From Clostridium folliculivorans (GTDB lineage: Bacteria; Bacillota; Clostridia; Clostridiales; Clostridiaceae): DNA of 64,000 nt. The notes beneath the pieces were generated by a model. That model worked only from the letters and a program-made list of their open reading frames with translations, did no database searches and was not told the DNA's origin. Location of the stretch: NCBI RefSeq assembly GCF_024341905.1, contig NZ_BQXY01000001.1:405013-469012 (forward strand), read 5' to 3'. This document shows positions 43,591 to 51,378 of the stretch, piece after piece. A program made the translations under genes and the position numbers. How positions within the stretch are numbered: the stretch's first letter is position 1; every line of letters starts with the position of its first letter.

Positions 43591-43767
43591 ATGTTAGTAT
43601 TAGGCAGGAAGCCAGGGGAATATGTAGTGATAGGTGATAACATCACTGTAAAGGTAGTAAAAAGTGAAAATGGAGATTTAAGACTTGCGATTGATGCTCC
43701 TAGAGATGTAAAGATCACAAGAGGTGAGGTTTGGGAACAGGAACATAAACAAGGACAAGCCATTTAG
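43591..43767 (+). CDS. csrA: Short CsrA paralogue between the flagellin genes
   Basis: This 58-residue protein is a complete CsrA core. It reads MLVLGRKPGEYVVIGDNI, then VKVVKSENGDLRLAIDAPRDVKITRGEVWE, with the conserved Arg in the TRGEV segment that contacts RNA. It is shorter than the first copy at 37681, lacking most of the C-terminal helix that in Firmicutes contacts FliW. It could therefore bind RNA without responding fully to FliW, or act as a dominant partner in mixed dimers; both are inference. AAGGAGGAAGA precedes the ATG. The gene has its own sigma-D-type promoter and is flanked by two hairpins with GGA loops, between flagellin 1 and flagellin 2. Confidence 0.88.
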   Translation: MLVLGRKPGEYVVIGDNITVKVVKSENGDLRLAIDAPRDVKITRGEVWEQEHKQGQAI

Positions 43768-43794
43768 TTTTTAAAACTTAATAAATGTAAACTC

Positions 43795-43870
43795 AGGAGG
43801 AGTAATTTTTTTCTTATAAATCAGCAGGATGCTGGTGTCATAAGAAGAGATTACTCCTTTTTATTTTTTA
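43795..43870 (+). terminator. Terminator after csrA2 with AGGAT apical loop
   Basis: The stem pairs AGGAGTAAT with ATTACTCCT, then TTCTTAT (43811-43817) with ATAAGAA (43840-43846), and ends in CAGC-AGGAT-GCTG (43822-43834). TTTTTATTTTTT follows. The loop GCAGGATGC contains AGGATG, the core of the CsrA consensus. It terminates csrA2 and may regulate read-through into flagellin 2, for which I see no clear promoter of its own. Confidence 0.75.
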
Positions 43871-43929
43871 AAATGTTAATAAATGATCTAGGTAGTAATG
43901 CCATAAAGGCTTTAACTATAAATAAATAC

Positions 43930-43966
43930 AGTGGAAAAGGAAGTCCACTTTAAAAATCAGGGAGGG
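43930..43966 (+). promoter_or_regulatory. CsrA-type hairpin and ribosome site in the flagellin 2 leader
   Basis: AGTGGA and TCCACT form a perfect 6-bp stem with loop AAAGGAAG, placing GGA in the loop. AGGGAGGG follows at 43959. The leaders of flagellin 1 and 2 share GGTAGTAA, TTAACTATAAATAAAT and AAAAATCAGGGAGGG, but the hairpin stems differ in sequence while the GGA loop is kept. Confidence 0.65.
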
Positions 43967-43974
43967 AATTTACT

Positions 43975-45594
43975 ATGATAATTAATCACAATTTAGCAGC
44001 TAATAATGCTATCAGAAACATGAACACAAATTCAACAAATGCTAGTAAGTCAATGCAAAAACTTTCATCAGGTCTTAGAATCAACAGCGCATCAGATGAT
44101 GCTGCAGGATTAGCAATATCTGAAAAGATGAGAGGCCAAATAAGAGGTCTTGATCAAGCATCAAGCAATGCTCAAGATGGTATATCATTAATTCAAACAG
44201 CTGAAGGTGCATTAAACGAAACTACATCAATTCTTCAAAGAATGAGAGAACTTTCTGTTCAAGGTTCAAATGACACAGCTACAGATGATGATAGAAAAGC
44301 AATGCAATCAGAAGTTGGACAATTAAAAGACGAAATAAATAGAATATCATCTACAACTGAATTCAATACAAAGAAATTGTTAAATGGAGATTTAGCTGCA
44401 GGACAAAATACTGCTTTAGCTACTAATCTAAATTCAGTAAAGTTAGAGACTACTGCTACTCAAGGTACTTCTACTGGTAAGAATGCTTTAGCAGCTCCAG
44501 TAAGTATTGTTACAGGAACAAATGATACATTTAAAATAGCTTTAGATGGTGGAGCAGCACAATCAGTAACGATAGCAGCTGGAACATATAACAATACTCA
44601 ATTAGTTTCTGCAGTAAATACTGCTTTAGGAGCAGCATCAATAACAGGTGTAACAGCTCAGTTAACTACTGATGGAAAACTATCATTTGTAAGTTCAGCT
44701 GCAAATGCAACAAGTGCAGTTAATATTACATCTGGAGCTACTGATGCATTAGGAAGTTTAGGATATGATACAACACCTGCAAATAATGTTGAAACAACAG
44801 GTACTGCAGCAGCAACTAGCGTTGCTACTACAACTAACCTTATAGCTTTAGGTGATTCAAATGGTAATAATGTAGGCTTATCAGTTGGAAATCAAATTAA
44901 CCTAAGTGCTATAGTTGGAGGACAACAAAAGACAGCTACATTAGCAGTATCAGCAAATACAACTGTTGCTGATTTAACATCTGCTGTACAAAGCATGATT
45001 GGTGGAACTGCACAAGTAACTCTTGATACTACAAATAATGAATTGAAAATAGTTGGACAAACTGGTTCTGCATATGAAATTTCAAACTTAAAATTAAGTG
45101 CTCAAAAATCAAGCACTGATTCTACTGTTGTAGCAAACAACTTTAATAACCAATTTAGTTCATTTACAGAAACTCAAGCTGCTAAGGATGTTAAAGCTGA
45201 TGGTTCTTTAGCTTTCCAAATTGGTGCAAACCAAAACCAAACAATGAAAGTTGATATCAGTGACATGAGCGTACAAGCATTAGCTCTATCTTCAGTTGAT
45301 GTGTCAACACAACAAGGAGCAGAAAGTGCTACAACTGTTATAGACAATGCTACTAAGGCTGTTTCAGCTGAAAGAGCAAAACTTGGTGCATTCCAAAACA
45401 GATTAGAACACACAATCAACAACTTAGGTACTTCATCTGAAAACTTAACTTCAGCTGAATCAAGAATCAGAGACGTTGATATGGCTAAAGAAATGTCTAC
45501 ATTCTCTAAGAACAACATTCTTAGCCAGGCTGCTCAAGCTATGCTTGCTCAAGCTAACCAACAACCACAACAAGTTCTTCAATTATTAAGATAA
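43975..45594 (+). CDS. fliC: Flagellin 2
   Basis: This 539-residue filament protein has N- and C-terminal regions almost identical to flagellin 1, starting [19 protein letters not shown] and ending in the same block [19 protein letters not shown]. The central region (about residues 140-450) is different and longer, so the two filament subunits should present different surfaces. The near identity of the ends suggests duplication with ongoing gene conversion. No sigma-D box is visible in the 100 bp upstream of its leader, so expression may depend on read-through of the csrA2 terminator or on an unrecognised promoter. Confidence 0.95.
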   Translation: MIINHNLAANNAIRNMNTNSTNASKSMQKLSSGLRINSASDDAAGLAISEKMRGQIRGLDQASSNAQDGISLIQTAEGALNETTSILQRMRELSVQGSNDTATDDDRKAMQSEVGQLKDEINRISSTTEFNTKKLLNGDLAAGQNTALATNLNSVKLETTATQGTSTGKNALAAPVSIVTGTNDTFKIALDGGAAQSVTIAAGTYNNTQLVSAVNTALGAASITGVTAQLTTDGKLSFVSSAANATSAVNITSGATDALGSLGYDTTPANNVETTGTAAATSVATTTNLIALGDSNGNNVGLSVGNQINLSAIVGGQQKTATLAVSANTTVADLTSAVQSMIGGTAQVTLDTTNNELKIVGQTGSAYEISNLKLSAQKSSTDSTVVANNFNNQFSSFTETQAAKDVKADGSLAFQIGANQNQTMKVDISDMSVQALALSSVDVSTQQGAESATTVIDNATKAVSAERAKLGAFQNRLEHTINNLGTSSENLTSAESRIRDVDMAKEMSTFSKNNILSQAAQAMLAQANQQPQQVLQLLR

Positions 45595-45620
45595 TTGATA
45601 AACTTATAATAAGTAATTAA

Positions 45621-45649
45621 GAGTCAGAGTGAAAACTCTGGCTCTTTTT
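45621..45649 (+). terminator. Intrinsic terminator after flagellin 2
   Basis: Arms GAGTCAGAG and CTCTGGCTC (one wobble) with a TGAAAA loop are followed by TTTTTA. It resembles the stem after flagellin 1 but has a better T-tract. Confidence 0.9.
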
Positions 45650-45682
45650 ACTTATTGCAAAAGTTTATATGGTAATTAAAGC

Positions 45683-45711
45683 TAAAGTAATAATTTAAGA
45701 GGACGATAAAA
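45683..45711 (+). promoter_or_regulatory. Sigma-D-type promoter for the small 105-residue gene
   Basis: TAAAGTA at 45683 and CGATAAAA at 45704 are separated by the standard 17 bp. It lies about 105 bp before the ATG. Confidence 0.75.
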
Positions 45712-45817
45712 TACCATAGAATGATTGCATAGTAATAAAATGGATTGTGAGATGTTTGCTACTTGAATGTAGGCATTTAATATATTATATAATTTAAATG
45801 AAGTAGAGGTGAGCCCT

Positions 45818-46135
45818 ATGTACAATGATGAATATATTGTTTTAAGAAAAGATGATGTTGAAAAAATAAAAAATAAACTCAATATATTGAAGCTTCTAGT
45901 AGAAGACCCTTATGAAAAAGAAAAGGTTGAAGAGGTGCTTCATATTATAAATACGGATCACACAAAGGGTGAAAATGAATCAATAGAGGAAGTTATTTAT
46001 AATAAAATGAAAGAAACCAAAAGTACTAATCCAGAATTGAGTGCTGACTTATATATGATATATAGAAAGCTTCAACAGAAGAAGATAGATCCGGCAGAAG
46101 CGATACAATTATATAAAATCTACATAAGTGATTAG
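45818..46135 (+). CDS. Unknown small helical protein, sigma-D linked
   Basis: This 105-residue protein is predicted to be largely helical: an N-terminal segment YIVLRKDDVEKIKNKLNILKLLVEDPYEKEKVEEVLHIIN, a polar linker and a C-terminal helical pair ending QKKIDPAEAIQLYKIYISD. No membrane or signal segment is present. I do not recognise the family. GAGGTGA precedes the chosen ATG by seven bases; a GTG at 45809 overlaps that site. Its own sigma-D-type promoter and its position between flagellin genes tie it to late flagellar expression, so a role as chaperone, regulator or filament-associated protein is a contextual guess. Confidence 0.75.
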   Translation: MYNDEYIVLRKDDVEKIKNKLNILKLLVEDPYEKEKVEEVLHIINTDHTKGENESIEEVIYNKMKETKSTNPELSADLYMIYRKLQQKKIDPAEAIQLYKIYISD

Positions 46136-46184
46136 AGGATCTATAGAATTTTGAACATATATATTAGGAATATTAAATTTATGC

Positions 46185-46214
46185 TAAAGTAATCTAATAA
46201 CTTAGACGATATAA
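46185..46214 (+). promoter_or_regulatory. Sigma-D-type promoter for flagellin 3
   Basis: TAAAGTA at 46185 and CGATATAA at 46207 are separated by 18 bp, one more than in the other sigma-D sites here. The predicted leader to the flagellin 3 ATG is about 120 nt. Confidence 0.65.
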
Positions 46215-46344
46215 AGATATATTAGTTTCGATAAAAGTATATTTAGTGATAGTTTGTAAATCGATTTTTAAGTATATGTTGACAAGTTTGTTATGATGAG
46301 GCATATTTTAAATAATTATAAAAAATAAGTACGGAGTGATGAAG

Positions 46345-47205
46345 ATGAGGTTATATCATAATTTGGCGTCTTTAGATTTATACAGGAATTACAAGAAAAA
46401 CTTAGTGGACCAAAATGCTGCTATGGGAAAAATATCTTCTGGTTCAAAACTAAATTCATCTAGAGAAAATCCTAATTCTATCGGCAGAAGTGAGCTTATT
46501 AGAATGCAGATAAGAGGTGCTGATGCAGCTAGTAAGAATGTACAGGACGGGGTGTCCATAATGCAGACGGTAGATGGTGCACTTGGTTCAGTTAGTGACT
46601 CTTTAGCTAGAATGAAAGAACTAACAGTGCAAGGTAGCAATGGAACTTTAAGCAACGAAGATAAACAGTCAATACAGAAAGAGATAGAACAGCTTAAACA
46701 ACATATTAATGAAGTAGGTACTAATACTGAATTTAATGGATTGAAGATGCTTGGTAATAACTTTGTGACTGACAACAATAAGCCTTATATGCAGACAATG
46801 ATGTCTGGTGCCAACGTAGGAGATAATATTGATATTCCGATGTATAATATAAGAGTTGATTTGCTTAAAAGCAGTAACGGAAGCGACATAAGTCAACTAG
46901 ATGTTACTGACCCACTTAAAAGCAAAACCAATTTACAAACAATTGATGATGCTATTAATGAAGTTAATAGTATGAGAAGTAAGTACGGTGCACTACAAAA
47001 CAGATTTGAAACTGCAGCAGATAATTTAAGCGGTAGCAGTGAAGTTTTGCAAAGAGCAGATAGCCAACTTAGAGATACAGATATAGCTCAAGAGATGATG
47101 GAGTTTTCGAAGAGCGGTATATTAGTTCAATCAGCTACAGCACTTATGGCTCAAACAAATAAGTTCCCACAAGATGTATTAAATATACTAAGCAGAGTAA
47201 AGTAG
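46345..47205 (+). CDS. Flagellin 3, short divergent flagellin
   Basis: This 286-residue protein has flagellin D0/D1 domains at both ends but almost no central variable domain. It begins MRLYHNLASLDLYRNYKKN rather than the MIINHN of the other two, and keeps ISSGSKLNSSRENP, RMQIRGADAASKNVQDGVSIMQTVDGAL and the C-terminal RDTDIAQEMMEFSKSGILVQSATALMAQTNKFPQDVLNIL. It is more like minor or early flagellins than the bulk filament protein. I chose ATG 46345, eight bases after CGGAG. It has its own promoter and terminator and lacks the GGA hairpin leader of the two large flagellins. Confidence 0.9.
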   Translation: MRLYHNLASLDLYRNYKKNLVDQNAAMGKISSGSKLNSSRENPNSIGRSELIRMQIRGADAASKNVQDGVSIMQTVDGALGSVSDSLARMKELTVQGSNGTLSNEDKQSIQKEIEQLKQHINEVGTNTEFNGLKMLGNNFVTDNNKPYMQTMMSGANVGDNIDIPMYNIRVDLLKSSNGSDISQLDVTDPLKSKTNLQTIDDAINEVNSMRSKYGALQNRFETAADNLSGSSEVLQRADSQLRDTDIAQEMMEFSKSGILVQSATALMAQTNKFPQDVLNILSRVK

Positions 47206-47236
47206 ATACTACGAACAATGTAGTATCTACTTTTTC
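47202..47236 (+). terminator. Intrinsic terminator after flagellin 3
   Basis: Arms GTAGATACTAC and GTAGTATCTAC with loop GAACAAT are followed by TTTTTC. The stop codon of flagellin 3 is within the 5' arm. Confidence 0.9.
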
Positions 47237-47300
47237 TTTAATTTAATTTAAGTATGGTAAGAAAATCTAAATTACTCAATAAAATTATAAATTATTTATG

Positions 47301-47329
47301 ATGACAAAATTCGATATTTTATATATAAT
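47301..47329 (+). promoter_or_regulatory. Candidate sigma-A promoter for the flgB-fliR operon
   Basis: ATGACA at 47301 and a perfect TATAAT at 47324 are separated by 17 bp. It lies about 310 bp before flgB. No sigma-D box was found in this gap, as expected for early genes. The leader contains a weak AT-rich stem (AAAGTAT/ATACTTT at 47529-47549 followed by ATTTTT) that could act as an attenuator. I looked for a cyclic-di-GMP riboswitch here, as known upstream of flgB in Clostridioides difficile, and did not find its conserved core. Confidence 0.45.
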
Positions 47330-47637
47330 CAATTCATGGTGACGAACAATTCAAATTAGCTTGAATATTCTGAAAATTATAGCTAAGGTGTATCTTGTAA
47401 AAATTTAAATGCACAAATTTAATTATTTTTTACATTTAGTTAAAATTTAATCTAGAAAAATATGAGAAATTGAGATATAATTTTTAACATAAGTTGTTTT
47501 TTTACAAAAAAGCTTAGTTTATTACAAAAAAGTATAAAAAAAATACTTTATTTTTAAAATGTTAATAGTAAAATATAAATAAATAGAAAATGTTTTTAGA
47601 ATTACAGTAAAAAATGTTCGAATGGTGGTGGAATATA

Positions 47638-48036
47638 ATGACAATTAGTAGAGTTGATTCAGATAATTATACTTATAATCTTATTAAGAGAGGTTTAGAT
47701 GTTTCTTCATTAAGATCTAAGGTAATCGCTAATAACATGGCAAATATAAATACTGCAGGATACAAAAGAAGTACAGTTTCTTTTGAAGATACACTTAAAG
47801 ATGCATCAAGTGATATAGAAAATACAGGATACACTAATGTTGATGAAAATAGTTATGGACAAGTTAAATTGGACAAAGATACTTCTTCAAGTATGAGAAC
47901 AGATGGAAACAATGTAGATTTAGAATCAGAAAAAGTAAATCAAGCAGCTAATACACTGCTTTACAATGCGTTGATAACTCAAGCTAATAATAAACTTAGT
48001 ACGACTAGATATGTTATTACTGGTGGTGGGAGGTAA
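47638..48036 (+). CDS. flgB: Flagellar proximal rod protein FlgB
   Basis: This 132-residue rod protein begins the early flagellar operon. It has the axial-protein signature IANNMANINTAGYKRSTVSFEDTL and the C-terminal VNQAANTLLYNALITQANNKLSTTRYVI. I chose ATG 47638 after GGTGGTGG; a frame open upstream has a less likely start. flgC follows after 6 bp. Confidence 0.92.
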   Translation: MTISRVDSDNYTYNLIKRGLDVSSLRSKVIANNMANINTAGYKRSTVSFEDTLKDASSDIENTGYTNVDENSYGQVKLDKDTSSSMRTDGNNVDLESEKVNQAANTLLYNALITQANNKLSTTRYVITGGGR

Positions 48037-48042
48037 TAGGTA

Positions 48043-48450
48043 ATGGGAAGTTTGTTCAGTGCTCTAAGAATAAGTGCAAGTGGTTTATCTGCAGAAAGAT
48101 TAAGATTAGATACAATATCTTCTAATATAGCTAATGCAAATACTACAAGAGGTGAAAATGGTAAGCCTTATGTTAGAAAAGTAGCTGTATTTCAAGAAAA
48201 CTTAGACGGTGCATTAGGTATGAACGGGGTAAAGGCTGTTGGTATAGAAGAGGACAAGTCACCTCTAAAAAAAGAGTATGATCCTACTAATCCTGAAGCA
48301 GATAAAGATGGATACGTAACTATGCCAAACGTAAATATATTAAATGAAATGGCAGATATGATCGCAGCATCAAGATCATATGAAGCTAATGTTGATACTT
48401 TAAACGCAGGAAAAAGTATGTTTATGAAAGCTTTAGAAATAGGTAAATAA
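48043..48450 (+). CDS. flgC: Flagellar proximal rod protein FlgC
   Basis: This 135-residue rod protein shows the motif [38 protein letters not shown] and the C-terminal axial motif [39 protein letters not shown]. It works with FlgB and FliE to connect the MS ring to the distal rod. The gene is tightly spaced between flgB and fliE. Confidence 0.94.
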   Translation: MGSLFSALRISASGLSAERLRLDTISSNIANANTTRGENGKPYVRKVAVFQENLDGALGMNGVKAVGIEEDKSPLKKEYDPTNPEADKDGYVTMPNVNILNEMADMIAASRSYEANVDTLNAGKSMFMKALEIGK

Positions 48451-48462
48451 GGAGAATAAAAT

Positions 48463-48768
48463 ATGAGAATAAATAGTTTTGTACCAGATACAAAGGTCTT
48501 TGAAAAAGATATAACACAAAATACTCAAGACAATACTGCAAATGGTGGAGTAAGTTTTCTGGATACATTAAAAGAGAAGTTAAATGAGGTAAATGATCAA
48601 CAGATACAAGCAAATGATCTAACTGATAAATTAGTAAAAGGCGACAATGTAGATGTACATCAAGTAATGTTATCTACTGAAGAAGCTAAAATGAGTTTAG
48701 AATTAGCAGTACAAGTTAGAAATAAGTTGTTAGATGCTTATCAAGAAATAAATAGAATGCAGTTGTAA
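48463..48768 (+). CDS. fliE: Flagellar hook-basal body protein FliE
   Basis: This 101-residue protein joins the MS ring to the rod. It has the typical SFLDTLKEKLNEVNDQQIQANDLTDKLVKGDNVDVHQVMLSTEEAKMSLELAVQVRNKLLDAYQEINRMQL pattern in the family, with the conserved VHQVMLSxEEA block. AAGGAG precedes the ATG. Order flgB-flgC-fliE-fliF matches other Firmicutes. Confidence 0.93.
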   Translation: MRINSFVPDTKVFEKDITQNTQDNTANGGVSFLDTLKEKLNEVNDQQIQANDLTDKLVKGDNVDVHQVMLSTEEAKMSLELAVQVRNKLLDAYQEINRMQL

Positions 48769-48786
48769 TAGATAGGAGTGCTACTA

Positions 48787-50358
48787 ATGAATAAGCTATT
48801 AGAGAGCCTTAAAGGTTTTATGGAAAAAATTAAAGCTATGAGTAAAGGTAAAAAGATAGCTTTAGGTATCTCTCTTTTAGCTGTGGTGATCGCAATCATA
48901 AGTTATACTATTATATCCGGTAATAATAAGTACGGAATACTATTTTCTAATTTGGCTGCAGATGATGCTCAAGTTGTTACAACAAAGCTAAAGGCAGACA
49001 AAGTTGATATGAAGATATCAGGAAGTAGTATTCTCGTGCCTAAAACTCAAATCGATGAGTTGAGACTGGAACTTGCGCCACAGCTAACAGATGGGAGTAA
49101 AGGATACGAACTAATGGATAGTGGTAGCTCCTTCGGTATGACTGATGAGGAGTTTCAATTAAAGAAGTTAAGAATGCAGCAAGGAGAGCTAGAAAAGACA
49201 ATCAAGAGCTTTAGTGAAATTGAAAGTGCAAGAGTACATATAACCCCTGCTGAAGATTCGGTTTTTGTAAAAGATAAGACACCAGGTAAGGCTGCTGTAT
49301 ATTTAAAACTTAAATCAGGAGCTAAATTATCAAATGATCAAGTTAAAGCTATGGTCTCTTTAGTGTCAGGTGCTACTGAAAACATACCTAAAGAAAACAT
49401 AGAAGTTGTAGATGATAAAATGAACCTTTTATCAAAAGGATTATACGATACAAATGGTGATGAAGTATCGTCATCAAGCATTGAACAAAGACAAGGTTTA
49501 CAAGCAGATTATGAAAAGAATCTAGAGAAGAATATAGTAGAACTTTTAGAACCTGTAATAGGTAAGGACAAGGTTAAGGCTAAAGTAAGTGCTACTTTAG
49601 ATTTAGATTCAAAACAAAAGACTGTTATTACATATGACCCAAATAAAGTTGTAAATAAAGAACAAACAACTAAGCAAACAGGAACCGATAGTAATGGAAC
49701 TACTTCACAAAGTCCAGTTGATAACAATTCCTCTAATACTATAGCTGCAACTACTGGAGGACAAAATATTAGTTCAAATGAATCTCAAAATGTTGAGTAT
49801 TCAGTTGGAAGCACTGAAGAAAAAACAATAAGTGCTCCAGGAGAAGTTAAAAGAGTAACAGCATCTGTAATAGTTGATGGGAAAATGGATTCTGCAACAC
49901 AAGACGCAATAAAAAATATAGTTTCAAGTGCTATTGGATTTGATCAAAATAGAGGAGATTCAATAAATGTCCTTGGAATGAGCTTTGATCCAACTGATAA
50001 GGCAGCAATTCAGAAAGAGATAGATCAAATGAATGCTGATGCAGCTAATGAAAAGAAAATGGCCCTTTATAAGACTTTAGGGGTAGCTGGAGCAGCAGCT
50101 TTAGTATTAATAGTTGGTATTATATTAGTAATTAGAAGGTTTAGAAAACCAGCTGAGGAAGAAAGACAACATATACTAGATGTAGTTGTGAATGATAGAA
50201 TAGATCCAAAGGATATAGAGAGATTTGAACCAATTAACTTTGATGTTAATAATGAAAAGACTCATATGGAAAACGAAATCAAAAAATATGCTACTGATAA
50301 ACCTGAACAAGTAGCTGAGATAATTAAGTCGTGGTTAGCAGAGAATGAGAGGGGATAG
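48787..50358 (+). CDS. fliF: Flagellar MS-ring protein FliF
   Basis: This 523-residue membrane protein forms the MS ring. It has one N-terminal membrane helix (about residues 20-45), two ring-building domains with the YGILFSNLAADDAQVV, GYELMDSG-SFGMTDEEFQ and ARVHITPAEDSVF motifs, a Ser/Thr/Asn-rich linker, a second membrane helix at about 430-452, and a cytoplasmic C-terminal tail that binds FliG. I chose ATG 48787 because TAGGAG lies upstream; the open frame before it begins at a GTG with no site. Confidence 0.94.
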   Translation: MNKLLESLKGFMEKIKAMSKGKKIALGISLLAVVIAIISYTIISGNNKYGILFSNLAADDAQVVTTKLKADKVDMKISGSSILVPKTQIDELRLELAPQLTDGSKGYELMDSGSSFGMTDEEFQLKKLRMQQGELEKTIKSFSEIESARVHITPAEDSVFVKDKTPGKAAVYLKLKSGAKLSNDQVKAMVSLVSGATENIPKENIEVVDDKMNLLSKGLYDTNGDEVSSSSIEQRQGLQADYEKNLEKNIVELLEPVIGKDKVKAKVSATLDLDSKQKTVITYDPNKVVNKEQTTKQTGTDSNGTTSQSPVDNNSSNTIAATTGGQNISSNESQNVEYSVGSTEEKTISAPGEVKRVTASVIVDGKMDSATQDAIKNIVSSAIGFDQNRGDSINVLGMSFDPTDKAAIQKEIDQMNADAANEKKMALYKTLGVAGAAALVLIVGIILVIRRFRKPAEEERQHILDVVVNDRIDPKDIERFEPINFDVNNEKTHMENEIKKYATDKPEQVAEIIKSWLAENERG

Positions 50359-50361
50359 GTA

Positions 50362-51378
50362 ATGCCAAGAGAAGGTACTAAATTAACTGGAATGCAAAAA
50401 GCAGCTATACTTTTTATCACTCTTGGTCCTGAAGCTTCTGCAGGAATCATTAAGAAGTTACCAGAGAGTGAGATACAAAAGATTACGTATGAGATAGCTA
50501 ACATCACTTCAGTTAGTGCAGAACAAAGAGAAGAAATATTAAATGAATTTCTTGAAATGAATAAAGCAAGAGACTATATAGTTGAGGGTGGAATGGATTA
50601 TGCAAGAGTCTTGTTATCAAAGGCTCTTGGACAGCAGAGAGCAGCAGAAATATTAGAGAAGGTGTCAGAAGTAACTCAGCAGTATAGACCGTTTTCTATT
50701 GCTAGAAAAGCTGATGCACATCAATTACTTAATGTTATTTCAAATGAACACCCTCAAACTATTGCCTTGATTTTATGTTATCTTCAAGCAGAAAAAGCAG
50801 CTCAAGTTATAGCAGAATTACCTGAGGAGCTTCAAAGTGATGTTGCATTTAGAATTGCAAGCATGAACAACACCTCACCTATGGTAATAAAAGAAATTGA
50901 GAAGGTTTTAGAAAGTAAATTATCATCTATAGTTAGAACAGAAGTAACCAGCTTAGGTGGAGTTGATACTTTAGTTGATATATTAAATCAAGTTGACAGA
51001 ACAACTGAAAAGAATATAACTGAAAGCTTAGAAAGAGAAGATGCAGATCTTGCTGAAAAGATTAAGAGTAGTATGTTTGTATTTGAAGATATCATCACTC
51101 TTGATGATGTATCAATTCAAAGAATACTTAGAGAAACAGATGCTAAGGAATTGGCACTGGCACTTAAGGGATGTTCTGAAGAAGTGGCAAATGCTATATT
51201 TAAAAATCAATCTAAGAGAGCCGCTGCTTCATTAAAAGAAGATATGGAATTCTTAGGACCAGTAAGACTTATGGATGTTGAAAAAGCGCAACAAAAGATT
51301 GTTTCTATAATTAGAAGATTAGATGAAGCTGGAGAAATAATTCTAGCAAGAGGTGGAGAAGATGCAATCATCCTTTAG
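50362..51378 (+). CDS. fliG: Flagellar motor switch protein FliG
   Basis: This 338-residue C-ring protein interacts with MotA to produce torque. It has the N-terminal TGMQKAAILFITLGPE motif, the middle EHPQTIALILCYL motif that contacts FliM, and a C-terminal domain with charged residues in the torque helix (VSIQRILRETDAKELALALKG, ILRExD being the conserved block). Length is normal. It overlaps fliH by 17 nt. Confidence 0.95.
   Translation: MPREGTKLTGMQKAAILFITLGPEASAGIIKKLPESEIQKITYEIANITSVSAEQREEILNEFLEMNKARDYIVEGGMDYARVLLSKALGQQRAAEILEKVSEVTQQYRPFSIARKADAHQLLNVISNEHPQTIALILCYLQAEKAAQVIAELPEELQSDVAFRIASMNNTSPMVIKEIEKVLESKLSSIVRTEVTSLGGVDTLVDILNQVDRTTEKNITESLEREDADLAEKIKSSMFVFEDIITLDDVSIQRILRETDAKELALALKGCSEEVANAIFKNQSKRAAASLKEDMEFLGPVRLMDVEKAQQKIVSIIRRLDEAGEIILARGGEDAIIL

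Noticed and set aside
43518..43763. Minus-strand open frame of 81 codons at the csrA2 locus
   Set aside because: It is antisense to the clear CsrA core on the plus strand and has no ribosome site.
47206..47637. Cyclic-di-GMP riboswitch upstream of flgB
   Set aside because: Expected from Clostridioides difficile, but the conserved core of the class I aptamer is not present in this gap.
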